DNA of 64,000 nt. It comes from Phosphitispora fastidiosa. Its GTDB lineage: Bacteria > Bacillota > Thermincolia > Thermincolales > UBA2595. Below the pieces are notes generated by a model. That model was not told the DNA's origin and did not search any database. It saw nothing but the letters and a program-made list of their open reading frames with translations. The translations under genes and the position numbers were made by a program. The stretch spans positions 1 to 64,000 of the forward strand of contig NZ_JAHHUL010000005.1 of NCBI RefSeq assembly GCF_019008365.1. Reading direction: 5' to 3'. Shown here piece by piece: positions 44,482-53,489 of the stretch. Numbering within the stretch: the stretch's first letter is position 1; each line of letters begins with the position of its first letter.

Positions 44482-44931
44482 TTATTCCTTGGCAGCAGTT
44501 TGGACAGCCTTATTTAGATGGCCCTCCAGGAAATCCTGGGTCTGGGTACCCGCATCAGAAAAAAGAATATTTCCCTGACCATCCATAATGACAATATGCG
44601 GAATATAATAGACATTGAACTGCCCTGCCAAAGGCGCAGTCCCGGCATCGTTAGTATTGGCAATAATAAACTCTACGTCATTCCCATATTTCTCTTCCAG
44701 GGCCAGCACCACTGGCTCCATGTCCCGGCAGGCCGGTCAGGTTACTCCATAGAATTCCAGAAATATTGGTTTTCCGGCCTCGGCAGCGCCGGCAAACTTC
44801 CCTGCAGGGTCAGGGGTAGTGGCAAACTGGCCTTCACCTTCCTGTGCGGGGTTAAGGTACGGAATTACAAAAATAACTCCTACCGCAAGTACAACCAATA
44901 CCAGAATAATTATCCTGATATTAACCTTCAT
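44482..44931 (-). CDS. Thioredoxin-like selenoprotein (UPAC active site), in-frame TGA
   Basis: 149 residues if TGA at 44737-44739 is read as selenocysteine. ATG 44931 has AAGGA upstream. An N-terminal membrane anchor (IRIIILVLVVLAVGVIFVIPYL) leads to a thioredoxin fold: FLEFYGVT-U-PAC-RDMEPVVLALEEKYG, the cis-Pro region YYIPHIVIMD and a C-terminal helix. The TGA stands exactly where the first Cys of CxxC belongs, and reading frame and similarity continue unbroken on both sides. A SECIS-like hairpin lies at the right distance. Cotranscribed with ccdA. A nonsense mutation is the alternative but less likely. Confidence 0.82.
44702..44739 (-). promoter_or_regulatory. Candidate bacterial SECIS element
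   Basis: After the UGA (44737-44739) come 25 nt and then an apical loop UGGUG closed by a perfect 5-bp stem GCCAG/CUGGC (44702-44716). Bacterial SECIS hairpins lie within the coding sequence just 3' of the UGA, with a G among the first two loop bases, which is what is seen. Confidence 0.65.
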
Positions 44932-45002
44932 CGGCAATCGTCCTTTCATCAATAAAATTAGTTATTCCGCAAATATTAAGTAAATTATATCATTAATTTC
45001 AG

Positions 45003-45701
45003 CTAATCGAAATACCACAATTCAGTATCTTTTCTGGCGTCTTCCATTGTTTTTACCAACTCGCTTAAAAAGTCACGCTTGGCCGTGTCCTCTTCTCCAC
45101 GTACCAGTTGTCTGACACAAATCTGCAGTGATTCAATCTGCTGTTCATCGATAATACTGATTATCTGTTCCAGGCGGAGCTTTTTGTCATTTATCCTGAA
45201 AAGGTGCACCCTGTCTCCATTGTTCAAACCTGCCGCATTTGCTTCATCAAAGTCAAGGTGTATTTCCGTGTGGTCATTTAGTTCGGAAACCCGTACCAGG
45301 ACATGGTCAAACACCAGACTTCTTTCCCCCTTGACAACAACCATAGCCGAGTCTTTAAAACTGAACCCCAGCTTAGCGGCATCATTAGGGCTCATATGGA
45401 TATGCCTATTGGGAACAATGACTGATTCCGGTATATAATATTCCCTGCCTCCATGGACAAGGGTTACTCCGGGAGTGCCGCTAAGTTCACCTGACAGGCG
45501 TACCGGGGGGTTAATCCCCAAAAAATGTCCGTCGGTTTTAGAGATTTCCACCTGTGTCCTTTCCCGCAGGCTGCTGACCAGGGCAACATTGGGAATCTCC
45601 CCTTTGGGTCCCTTTAAGGTCAGGCGCTCCCTGGCGATAAAGACCCCCGCAAGGGAAAGGTCCTTATCCCTGGCAAGTGTATACCCAGGGCCAAAAATCA
45701 T
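45003..45701 (-). CDS. PduL-like phosphate acyltransferase, start unclear
   Basis: 232 residues from ATG 45701. PduL-type phosphotransacylases move acyl groups between CoA and phosphate using zinc. The second half of the family is clear (VPNRHIHMSPNDAAKLGF), then a longer C-terminal tail. The first zinc motif, SGRHVHLSPADLE, is encoded in the same frame just upstream (45702-45740), so the real protein begins earlier, near 45761-45767. That region has a good ribosome site GGGGAGGG but no ATG, GTG or TTG; only ATA, ATT or GTT codons are available. Either an unusual start is used or the gene has lost its start. Confidence 0.75.
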   Translation of the reverse strand: MIFGPGYTLARDKDLSLAGVFIARERLTLKGPKGEIPNVALVSSLRERTQVEISKTDGHFLGINPPVRLSGELSGTPGVTLVHGGREYYIPESVIVPNRHIHMSPNDAAKLGFSFKDSAMVVVKGERSLVFDHVLVRVSELNDHTEIHLDFDEANAAGLNNGDRVHLFRINDKKLRLEQIISIIDEQQIESLQICVRQLVRGEEDTAKRDFLSELVKTMEDARKDTELWYFD

Positions 45702-45868
45702 TTCCAGGTCAGCGGGCGACAGGTGGACATGCCTTCCTGAAACACCAACACTAATAAGTATAACAATCCCTCCCCTAATGAACGAAAACTTCCGTCACAA
45801 ATCTTTATATATAGTATTGTACCAAATTAGCTTATGATATCATTAGAATTGTCAACTTTACAACAGAT

Positions 45869-45902
45869 AAAAAAAAAGACCTCCGGATTAACAAAGGTCC
45901 TA
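45869..45902 (-). terminator. Terminator after metF
   Basis: Minus strand GGACCT...AGGTC stem followed by nine T, at the metF stop. Confidence 0.75.
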
Positions 45903-45911
45903 GATGAATCG

Positions 45912-46769
45912 CTACCCGATCAGGTTTAAGGTATGCTCAATAATTTCATTGGAAGCCTTAACATCTCCCAGTGCCATAATATGTATTCCGTCTATGTGTT
46001 TAAATACCTTGGTAACAAAATCACAGGCCACTGCAGCTCCGGTCACACCTTCCCGTATCTGCGCCAAAACTTCTCCCGGAATTTCTATGCCGTCAACACT
46101 GTCATTCATATATTCCGCCATTTTGATACTCTTGAGCGGCATCAGGCCGATAATGACAGGTTTACCCAATTGCTTCATTTCCTCCACAAAGGCTATGGTT
46201 TTCTCAGCATCATAACACGGCTGGGTCTGGAAGAAATCGGTACCTGCCTCCACCTTGCGCTTCGCTCTGCTGTACACCGCATCCATGTTGGCTGCAGCAG
46301 TACTGGTAGTGCCGCTTACCATAAAATTTGTCGGTCCCTTAAATTCTTTTCCATTGGCATCCAGGCCCTTATTCATTTCTTTAATAAGGCCTATAAGCGA
46401 AAGAGTATTCAGGTCGTAAACAGCCGACGACTGGTACGGTCCATGCTGTGGCGGGTCACCGGTTGTTGGCAGCAGCAGCCTGATTCCCAGGGCATCTGCT
46501 CCCAAAAGGTCTGCCTGTGTCCCCAGAAGACTGCGGTCACGGCAGGTAAAATGCGGAATTGTGTCAATACCAAGTTCTGACTGTACTATATGTGCCAGGG
46601 CAATAGAGTTAATTCTCATTCTGGCCATTGGACAGTCGTGAATATTAATTGCATCAAGCTTAATATATGACCTGGCCTTCTCCAGGGTAGCCCGGACATC
46701 GGTCCCATCGGTAGGTCCGAGTTCTGTGGTAATGACGAACTGCTTTCCCAGTTTTTCCTTTAAACCCAT
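45912..46769 (-). CDS. metF: Methylenetetrahydrofolate reductase-family protein
   Basis: 285 residues. TIM-barrel FAD enzyme of the MetF family, reducing methylene- to methyl-tetrahydrofolate for methionine synthesis or the Wood-Ljungdahl methyl branch. Visible: FVITTELGPTDG, IPHFTCRDRS (folate/flavin binding), TGDPPQHG, FFQTQPCYDAEK and PVIIGLMPLKS. ATG 46769 with AAGGGGG upstream; the frame also has ATG 46796. No MetV or other folate gene is adjacent, so the pathway is left open. Confidence 0.9.
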   Translation of the reverse strand: MGLKEKLGKQFVITTELGPTDGTDVRATLEKARSYIKLDAINIHDCPMARMRINSIALAHIVQSELGIDTIPHFTCRDRSLLGTQADLLGADALGIRLLLPTTGDPPQHGPYQSSAVYDLNTLSLIGLIKEMNKGLDANGKEFKGPTNFMVSGTTSTAAANMDAVYSRAKRKVEAGTDFFQTQPCYDAEKTIAFVEEMKQLGKPVIIGLMPLKSIKMAEYMNDSVDGIEIPGEVLAQIREGVTGAAVACDFVTKVFKHIDGIHIMALGDVKASNEIIEHTLNLIG

Positions 46770-46925
46770 CCTCTGTTCCCCCTTAAATTCATACATTTCT
46801 GAATTATTTTATTCTACCTTCTTTAAGGTATTCCTCCTATATTTTTGTATAATTAGCAGGCTGCAGAGCCTGGTATCCCACTAAAAACCGCACTTTAGAC
46901 CCCATAACGTATGGAAGGTAACAAA

Positions 46926-46956
46926 AAGCAGGGAGTATGTCTCCCCGCTTCGTCTT
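46926..46956 (-). terminator. Terminator after the RelE/AbrB pair
   Basis: Minus-strand stem AGCGGGGAG/CTCCCTGCT with loop ACATA followed by TTTTG. Confidence 0.7.
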
Positions 46957-47024
46957 GCCGTTTACATGCTTCTATTTCCGCTGTTAATTGCTGTACGAAT
47001 TCAAACAATGGAAACTAACTTTTA

Positions 47025-47288
47025 CTACGGATTTTTTAATGCCTTGTCATGTTTATCAATATTGCGCAGCAATATTCCATCTTCCGTATACTCCCATGTC
47101 ATTCTTATACCCATAGTGATACTTACCTCAAAAATACCTTCATGTCCCTTAATTTTTTTGGCGCGAAGCGAAGGATGCCTAGGGTTTTCAATCATAAGGG
47201 AAAGCTTATTCTTAAGCGCCTTTTTTATCTCAGGTGATAATTCGCTGACCTTTTCAATAAAGTATTCCGTATAGTGGACATTAATCAT
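47025..47288 (-). CDS. RelE/YafQ-type toxin
   Basis: 87 residues, RelE/ParE-fold mRNA interferase. Family pattern: FIEKVSELSPEIKKALKNKL, basic HPSLRAKKIKGHEGIFEVSI, then RMTWEYTEDGILLRNIDKHD. The C-terminal His-Asp fits RelE-like ribosome-dependent nucleases. The ATG overlaps the antitoxin stop by 4 nt. Confidence 0.88.
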   Translation of the reverse strand: MINVHYTEYFIEKVSELSPEIKKALKNKLSLMIENPRHPSLRAKKIKGHEGIFEVSITMGIRMTWEYTEDGILLRNIDKHDKALKNP

Positions 47289-47560
47289 TCATCCAGCCCC
47301 AAATCCTTAAACAGTTCTGCTTTAGAAGAGGCGGTTCTGACCTTTCCTTCCTTTATGTCTTCATTCACTCGCACTTCACCCTGCTGCCATTCTTTTGAAT
47401 AAAACCACACCTGGTCTCTGTGGATTATAACGACCGGAGTGATAATAAGACGACCGTCCTGCTCAATAACTTCCAACTTATCCCCGGGCCGAAGGTTCAT
47501 TTTTTTTACCAGCTCACTGGGGATGGTTACTTGTGATTTTTGTTTTAATTCAACAAGCAT
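47285..47560 (-). CDS. AbrB/SpoVT-type antitoxin
   Basis: 91 residues from ATG 47560 (GGAG nine nt upstream; the TTG at 47569 is less likely). N-terminal SpoVT-AbrB swapped-hairpin DNA-binding domain (VELKQKSQVTIPSELVKKMNLRPGDKLEV in two parts), with a C-terminal extension ending KAELFKDLGLDE that should wrap the toxin. Transcribed first and overlapping relE. Confidence 0.88.
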   Translation of the reverse strand: MLVELKQKSQVTIPSELVKKMNLRPGDKLEVIEQDGRLIITPVVIIHRDQVWFYSKEWQQGEVRVNEDIKEGKVRTASSKAELFKDLGLDE

Positions 47561-47687
47561 TTTAATCAACTCCAGTAATAAAGTTTAACTTTCTAACTTT
47601 ATTATATTGTTTGTTGATAAAATTATCAACTTTTTTCCTTACAGTATTTTCTGCTTTTACATCAAATAGTTCAGATGCATATCATAA

Positions 47688-48641
47688 TCAAAAACCTTCC
47701 GGCAGACGGATTTTGCGGTTCTTGTTATAAGGCTGAAAAACCGCATCTATTATTGTCTGTGTCTCATCAAAAATCACTGTGGCGCTGTGAAGAAAGTCTT
47801 CGCGAATAAAATACCTGAGGTCACAAAATCTGACAATGTGTTTCCCGTCCTCGAGACAGTGCGAGATGTGAAAATATGGCGTGAAACTCTGAAATAACTG
47901 TCCCATCCTGCTTTTGAGAGCCTTTCCAATCAACGGGCTTAGCGGGACTTTTTCAAGTATTTTTTTAATCCCCGGCTTTGGGGAAAAACATCGTATTTCA
48001 CCTATTATATAGCTATCCCGGGTTTCAATGAGAAAAGACCAGTTCCACAGGCTGACCATAGCAGGCATGACAACAATCCTAAAGATTGCATCCCCGGCAA
48101 ACTGGCGCTCCAGCATATGATGCACCCTCTGTCTCAGATAAAATCTACTTCCCAGATACATCACAGCCAGCCAAAAGGCAGCCTCTGCAATCAATCCCGA
48201 CATACCCGGCCAGAATATAACCACGGCAAAAATCACGATTATTACCGGATCAGCAAGAACCAGCAGATTCAGTGTATACCTCTTCCGGGAAAAGGGCCAA
48301 AGGATTTTGGCGCCATAGGAATTAAAGATGTCCAAGGCAATATGCGATAATGCCCCCAAAAAGGTCCATATAAAGATAAGGCCGGGATTTACGCCGCCCA
48401 TCAGCAGCCATAAGCCTGCCGTAATAATGCCCGATATAACCAGCACTCCGGGGATTGAATGAGACGACCCCCTGTGATGAGTCAGATACGGCACATCACC
48501 AAAGAGCTGAAGAACAATATCCAGGTCCGGCGCCAGCGCTCCCAGCATTGCCCCCAGGTGCATCGGATTACTTAAAGCAAACTTATCACCCGAAAGTGCA
48601 GCAACACCCATTCCTACTAATGCGTGTGTCAATGGATCCAT
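47688..48641 (-). CDS. YdjM/DUF457-type membrane-bound metal-dependent hydrolase
   Basis: 317 residues. N-terminal DUF457 domain with MDPLTHALVG, LAPDLDIVLQLFG, HHRGSSHSIPG and GALSHIALDIFNSYG, the His/Asp ligands of this inner-membrane family. Five or so helices, then a 120-residue soluble C-terminal domain. Substrate unknown. Confidence 0.85.
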   Translation of the reverse strand: MDPLTHALVGMGVAALSGDKFALSNPMHLGAMLGALAPDLDIVLQLFGDVPYLTHHRGSSHSIPGVLVISGIITAGLWLLMGGVNPGLIFIWTFLGALSHIALDIFNSYGAKILWPFSRKRYTLNLLVLADPVIIVIFAVVIFWPGMSGLIAEAAFWLAVMYLGSRFYLRQRVHHMLERQFAGDAIFRIVVMPAMVSLWNWSFLIETRDSYIIGEIRCFSPKPGIKKILEKVPLSPLIGKALKSRMGQLFQSFTPYFHISHCLEDGKHIVRFCDLRYFIREDFLHSATVIFDETQTIIDAVFQPYNKNRKIRLPEGF

Positions 48642-48736
48642 ATATATCCCCTCCCCGGACGGTATCCAGCCCTAAAATTATACCACAACCGGCTCAGGTA
48701 TTTCTAAAGGAATTTAATGGCACTACCGCGGCCCAA

Positions 48737-49105
48737 TCAGCAGCAGCGTTCTCTTCGGCCGGATGCCACGGTATTGCTCAGCAGCGAAACTGCCAGCCAC
48801 ACTATAAGAGAAATGCCCAGTCCCAATGGCCAGGAATTAAGGGCCCTGATAAAAAACAGGGCTGAAAGGACACAGGCAGCACATCCGATCATACCTGCCA
48901 CCGCTCCCCGGGCTACAGCTGCCGCCACCCTGTTCCCCTCACGCATTCCGGCCATAGAAACTGCTGCCACCATAACTACAGGAAAGGCGGCAAACACTCC
49001 GCTGATAAACTTAACCGGTGCATAAGCCGAAACAAGCCAGCAGACTACAACTGCCAGTCCGCCCAATAAAAAGCGCATCCCTAACTCAATTACGTCATTT
49101 TTCAT
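48737..49105 (-). CDS. DUF3147-like membrane protein (copy 1)
   Basis: 122 residues, four hydrophobic helices. ATG 49105 overlaps the stop of the upstream gene by 4 nt. It is a paralogue of that gene: both share RFLLGG-x2-VV, FAAFPVV/FAAFPAV and a Gly-Ala-rich third helix. Probably functions as a pair. Unknown role. Confidence 0.65.
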   Translation of the reverse strand: MKNDVIELGMRFLLGGLAVVVCWLVSAYAPVKFISGVFAAFPVVMVAAVSMAGMREGNRVAAAVARGAVAGMIGCAACVLSALFFIRALNSWPLGLGISLIVWLAVSLLSNTVASGRRERCC

Positions 49106-49491
49106 CCCAACCACCCCAGAACCCCGGTCTTATTAACTACAATGTAAAAAACTGAAACAAAAACCAACCAGACCATCAAAGCCCGGAATAATCCCTTCTG
49201 CCAGCCATACCTGACGATAAATACCGATGCTGCCACAGCACACATAATATTCCCCAGCATTCCGATCAGGGCGCCTTTGGAGACCTCCAGAACCAAAGGC
49301 AGTCCCTCACCTGAAGGAAGTCCGGCAGAAACTGTAATAATCGCTGCCAGATATACTGCCGGAAAAGCTGCAAATATGCCTCCCCACCGGCCTCCAATGC
49401 GTTTTGCCAAAATATAAGCAGCCGCAACGGCTCCCCCGCCCAAAACGAAGCGGATAAGGAGACCTGCGGCTGTTAAACCGTCAGTGTCCAT
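49102..49491 (-). CDS. DUF3147-like membrane protein (copy 2)
   Basis: 129 residues from ATG 49491, which has GGAG upstream (the frame is open to 49545). Four helices, RFVLGGGAVAAAYIL, GGIFAAFPAVYLAAI. Tandem paralogue of the next gene, suggesting a hetero-oligomeric small transporter; inference only. Confidence 0.65.
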   Translation of the reverse strand: MDTDGLTAAGLLIRFVLGGGAVAAAYILAKRIGGRWGGIFAAFPAVYLAAIITVSAGLPSGEGLPLVLEVSKGALIGMLGNIMCAVAASVFIVRYGWQKGLFRALMVWLVFVSVFYIVVNKTGVLGWLG

Positions 49492-49636
49492 TTCTCTCTC
49501 CCCCTGCTTAATAACTATCATACGCCTCTTGCCTGCCAAGTGCAATACTTTTCACAAATAGCGTGCAATATTTTTCACAAACAGATTCCAGCGTTTTAAT
49601 CAGAAGAAAGAGGAGAGGTCGCCATACCCCGTCGGA

Positions 49637-51232
49637 TTAGCGGGAAAACATTTTTTCTTTTGACCAGTTAATTGATTTATTGACAATATACTTGGCCAGA
49701 CTCACGGTAAACATCCTTAATAATGTGAGCCTGCCAATTTCTTTTCCGGGAAGGTCAGGACTCAGGCCAAATAACCGGGGCCCGATATCTTCCATCAGCA
49801 GGGGAACTGAATTATCAAACAGTTGCTGAATTATTTTCCGGTTAATTTTTACGGGAACCCTCTCCTCACGGCAGATAACCAGCCTGTCGAGTTCCCTTTC
49901 CTTGTTCAACCAGCGTCTGGCATAAGTGCGCCCTACATTATAGTCGTGCTGCATAAACCCGGAACCAAGAAACCCGCCAAAATTACCAAAAATCACTCCG
50001 GCAAGTTCCCTTTCGGCATCCCTGGGAGCTATCATCTCTACTATAATATCCTGCTTGTTGCGCAGGTCGGCCACCTGTTCCAGAAGGTAACAATACTTGG
50101 CAAACATCTCCCTGTCCTGTACCTGCCTGATTTCATTTCTATAAGCATTTCTGATGCGTTCCGTCTCCGCCTTCAGGTAATCCCGCGGGTCGATGCCCAG
50201 AATTTTCTCTCCCTTAAACCTGGCCACTTCACTGCATAATCCGTCCAGCACACCTGCTTTTTCCTGTGGAATTCTCTGAGCCTTCCAAATATCTGCCATG
50301 GCAGCTACAAATGAGTTCTTCCAGTGGATCCGCCGGTTTACTTTTTCCAGTAACAGCAGGTCCTTGTAAAGAGTCTGGTTGCGGGGTATTGTCCAGACAG
50401 CCCTTGCAGCAACGTCAAAGACGCCTTTTTTGCCATCCCACTGCGCTTCTCCGGGCGGGGCCGGGTCAACAACCAGGAAAACCCGCTCATAATCTTCGCC
50501 AGGACTGGTGTCCTGCAGTTCACTGACCATCTCAATGGCCCTGTTTAGCGGCTGATTGTTGACTATTCCCCCATCAGAATAATGATATGGCATTTCTCTT
50601 AAATCACGGGTAAAGTTATACTTGGAAATCCTGGGAAAATCCCTTTCTGACCTTATTATGGTTTTGGGCTCAAAGGCAACCGGAAAAGCGCTTGAGGCAC
50701 GGACCGCGTCACGCAGTTCCTGCCACTCCGAAAATTCGCCGGAAATCCTGAATTTTAACGCATCTTCATAGCTGACGGCGCCAATGGAAAATTCATCAGT
50801 CCTTGCCGTATGAATCCGGTATTTGATTCCTTCCAGATTGGTAGCCACAGCAACAAAACTGACAGAGTCATATTTCCCTGGATATTTTATGCTGACGGCA
50901 GCCGGCGGCCGGATATACTTTTGGATCAGGCTCTCGACTTTATTCCCCGAAAGCAGCGATCTTTCCCCATGGCTTAAAATCAGGAGTTCTTCCAGCTTAA
51001 CCGCCATCCAGGCCTCTCCGATGATAGCAGGGTCAATGCCATATACTACTGCTAATGCCGTCAGGGCCCCTGTTAAGGCCCCTGCTGACGCTCCCGCAAT
51101 CACATCAATTTCCAATCTGGGGGCAGCGTTCTCCAAGATATGCTTTACAATTTCGCAGGCAACCCCAGCCTCAAAACTACCCAGGGACACACCCCCGGTA
51201 AAAACCAGAGCGATTTTTCTTTTTCGGCTCAT
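49637..51232 (-). CDS. Patatin-like phospholipase
   Basis: 531 residues. Ser-Asp dyad hydrolase: oxyanion loop GGVSLGSFEAG (residues 14-24), nucleophile GASAGALTG (about 46-54), and Asp in SDGGIVNNQP (about 216-225). A long C-terminal half of 250 residues beyond the patatin domain has no motif I recognise. Probably a cytoplasmic lipid acyl hydrolase. Confidence 0.9.
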   Translation of the reverse strand: MSRKRKIALVFTGGVSLGSFEAGVACEIVKHILENAAPRLEIDVIAGASAGALTGALTALAVVYGIDPAIIGEAWMAVKLEELLILSHGERSLLSGNKVESLIQKYIRPPAAVSIKYPGKYDSVSFVAVATNLEGIKYRIHTARTDEFSIGAVSYEDALKFRISGEFSEWQELRDAVRASSAFPVAFEPKTIIRSERDFPRISKYNFTRDLREMPYHYSDGGIVNNQPLNRAIEMVSELQDTSPGEDYERVFLVVDPAPPGEAQWDGKKGVFDVAARAVWTIPRNQTLYKDLLLLEKVNRRIHWKNSFVAAMADIWKAQRIPQEKAGVLDGLCSEVARFKGEKILGIDPRDYLKAETERIRNAYRNEIRQVQDREMFAKYCYLLEQVADLRNKQDIIVEMIAPRDAERELAGVIFGNFGGFLGSGFMQHDYNVGRTYARRWLNKERELDRLVICREERVPVKINRKIIQQLFDNSVPLLMEDIGPRLFGLSPDLPGKEIGRLTLLRMFTVSLAKYIVNKSINWSKEKMFSR

Positions 51233-51418
51233 AACCCACTGCAGCCTCCCTTTTTAAATATATTATGCAAAAGCGCCCGGCTCCGTCTTACAAAGGTATA
51301 TTTTTTAGCATTTACAAAGTGTTTACAGTTTTGGACAGGATTTGACAGTATTTTTGTCGAAGTTAAACCCACAGAAATTAGTTAAATTAAACGTATATAA
51401 AAGTAACGAGGTGTTAAA

Positions 51419-52150
51419 ATGGCCCCAGCAAGTAACGGCATGGATGTTTTGCAGGTAATTAGCAGAATTCAGGCTGGCGACCAGAATGCCCGGGAAGAAT
51501 TCCTCAGTGAATATAAACCTTTTGTGGCCAAAACCGCCATGAGTCTCTGTAAACGCGCCCTGCAATGGGAGGACAGTGACGAACTGAGTATAGCCCTGAT
51601 TGCATTTAATACAGCAGTTGATAGATACAATATCCAAAAGCAGGTACCATTCATTCCCTATGCAAGGGTTGTCATTAACAACAGACTTAAAGACTATTTC
51701 CGCAAAGAATCGCGCCTCCATGTAGAATTTTCCCTTGAAATCGAAACCACCGAAGGCAAATTTCTCAGCCCTGCTGATATCCAAGCTGCCTGGGAAGACT
51801 TCAGAAACAGGACCATTGAGGATGAGCGGCGGGAAGAATTGGAAGATTACGAAATAATGCTGAACAAATTCGGTATAGATTTTGAGGCTCTGGTAGAGGC
51901 TTCTCCAAAACACAGGGACTCACGTGAGACTCTGTTCAAGGTTGCCGGCTTTATTGTCGGGCATGAACAAATGATGAAGCAACTACTGGCAAAAAGACAG
52001 CTTCCCATCAGTGAACTAATTCTAAAAACAGGTGTAAACCGCAAGACCCTCGAAAGAGGCCGCAAATTTATTATAGCCACCTCTCTGATCCTCTATTATC
52101 CGATGCAGTTTCCATATCTGCATTCCTATATTAAGCAGAGAGCTGACTGA
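51419..52150 (+). CDS. sigI: RNA polymerase sigma factor SigI
   Basis: 243 residues. Sigma-70-like factor of the SigI group. Region 2 core: FLSEYKPFVAKTAMSLCKRAL and ELSIALIAFNTAVDRYN with FIPYARVVINNRLKDYFRKE; C-terminal HTH-like ISELILKTGVNRKTLERGRKFI. ATG 51419 with GAGGTG upstream. It is followed after 13 nt by its membrane anti-sigma factor gene, the standard arrangement, and is the first plus-strand gene of this part of the window. Confidence 0.95.
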   Translation: MAPASNGMDVLQVISRIQAGDQNAREEFLSEYKPFVAKTAMSLCKRALQWEDSDELSIALIAFNTAVDRYNIQKQVPFIPYARVVINNRLKDYFRKESRLHVEFSLEIETTEGKFLSPADIQAAWEDFRNRTIEDERREELEDYEIMLNKFGIDFEALVEASPKHRDSRETLFKVAGFIVGHEQMMKQLLAKRQLPISELILKTGVNRKTLERGRKFIIATSLILYYPMQFPYLHSYIKQRAD

Positions 52151-52163
52151 AAGGGTGTTACCT

Positions 52164-53435
52164 ATGAAAATCCGGGGACTTGTTGTTAAAGTAAAAAATC
52201 CATATTACCTCATCCTCGCGGCTGACGGCACATATCACAAAGTACCCCTTTCAGGCAATCCATCGGTAAATGTCGGGGCTCAGGCAGAATTCTCAACTGC
52301 CAACCGGTCCTTCTCCCATTTCCGGTACCTGAAACAAGCAGCGCTGGCAGCTTCTCTGCTGTTGGTTGTTCTGGCCTTCGGCTTCTATACCATGTTTACA
52401 GGAGCTGAGGCTGCAGCCTATATTTCACTTGACATAAATCCCAGCATAGAACTTGAAATAGATGATGACCTTAAGGTCACCGGAGTCAATTTATTGAACC
52501 CTGATGCCGCGAAACTCATGGCGAAAATTTCCCTGAAGGGGTCCAGCCTTTCCACAGCCGTTGAGCTGATGCTGTCCAGGGCGCTGCAGGACGGCTACCT
52601 GAAATCAGGTGAAAAAAACCTTATATTGTCTACGATTACCCTAAACGGTAATTCGAAGGGAAACATTGACCTTGACAGCCTGGCAGTATACCTTGAAAAA
52701 CCGGTAGCTAATGAAGCTGTAGATATAGAAATTGTGATTACCTCCACCGATAAGGCTCTCAGGGATGAGGCCGCTAAAGAAGGCTTATCCACCGGTAAGC
52801 TGCTGGTATACAAAGATGCGCTCCAATCAAGCGGAAAACTTACCATAGACCAGGTGAAGCAAACCAGTATAACTCAACTGGAAAATGAGCTGAAGATCAA
52901 GATTCTGGGAAATTATAAACAGCGAATCGTCCGCAAATATCATATCGCCGACAGGTTCACCGGAAACGAACCCGATGACGACAACGGCCCGCATAATTCC
53001 GTTGGTGATAAAAAACAAAATAATGGCAATGGAAACAATGCAAATAGCGGGCAAAGCAAACCAAATCAAAATTCATCCGGCAAAGCCGTAAAAGGGAACT
53101 CCTCACAAGTAAAGGGAAATAACTCAGGGAAGTCACAACCGGAGCAAAATGAGTGGCAGGAACAAAATGAGCAACAGGAACAAAACCTGGAACCTAATCA
53201 GGAGCAAAACCAACTGTCAGAGCAAAACCAGGAACCCAATCAGGAGCAAAACCCTCAACAGGAAGAACAGGGGCAGGCAGAGGAACAACGAGAGCAAACT
53301 AATGGAGAGACCTCTTCCGGAGAAGACGGGCAGAGCGGAAAAACAGAAAGCAATACCTCGGACAGCGGAAAAAAGCAGAACTCTGACACCGGTACATCGG
53401 GCAGTTCTTCGGATAGCCGCAGTGGGAAGAGTTAA
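52164..53435 (+). CDS. rsgI: Anti-sigma-I factor RsgI with low-complexity tail
   Basis: 423 residues from ATG 52164 (AAGGGTG upstream). N-terminal RsgI domain (MKIRGLVVKVKNPYYLILAADG) that binds SigI, one membrane helix (about 65-83), the conserved SLDINPSIELEID block outside the membrane, then a long tail (from about 275) almost entirely of Gln, Asn, Glu, Ser, Gly and Lys with repeated EQNxxQ. Clostridial RsgI proteins often carry a sensory carbohydrate domain there; here there is none. Confidence 0.93.
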   Translation: MKIRGLVVKVKNPYYLILAADGTYHKVPLSGNPSVNVGAQAEFSTANRSFSHFRYLKQAALAASLLLVVLAFGFYTMFTGAEAAAYISLDINPSIELEIDDDLKVTGVNLLNPDAAKLMAKISLKGSSLSTAVELMLSRALQDGYLKSGEKNLILSTITLNGNSKGNIDLDSLAVYLEKPVANEAVDIEIVITSTDKALRDEAAKEGLSTGKLLVYKDALQSSGKLTIDQVKQTSITQLENELKIKILGNYKQRIVRKYHIADRFTGNEPDDDNGPHNSVGDKKQNNGNGNNANSGQSKPNQNSSGKAVKGNSSQVKGNNSGKSQPEQNEWQEQNEQQEQNLEPNQEQNQLSEQNQEPNQEQNPQQEEQGQAEEQREQTNGETSSGEDGQSGKTESNTSDSGKKQNSDTGTSGSSSDSRSGKS

Positions 53436-53452
53436 TACCGGGAATAATTAAT

Positions 53453-53482
53453 GGGCAGCCCATTTTGCTGAATGGGCTGCCC
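53453..53482. terminator. Bidirectional terminator between rsgI and the chemotaxis gene
   Basis: Stem GGGCAGCCCATT/AATGGGCTGCCC with loop TTGCTG between convergent genes. The U tracts are weak but the stem is perfect. Confidence 0.8.
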
Positions 53483-53489
53483 ACTTCAT

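Noticed and set aside
44482-44952. Two separate short genes or a pseudogene for the thioredoxin-like protein
   Set aside because: The stop falls precisely on the active-site residue, both halves are intact and in the same frame, and a SECIS-like hairpin is present.
51323-51913. 196-codon ORF on the minus strand
   Set aside because: It lies antisense to sigI, has no ribosome site or domain, and sigI is clearly real.
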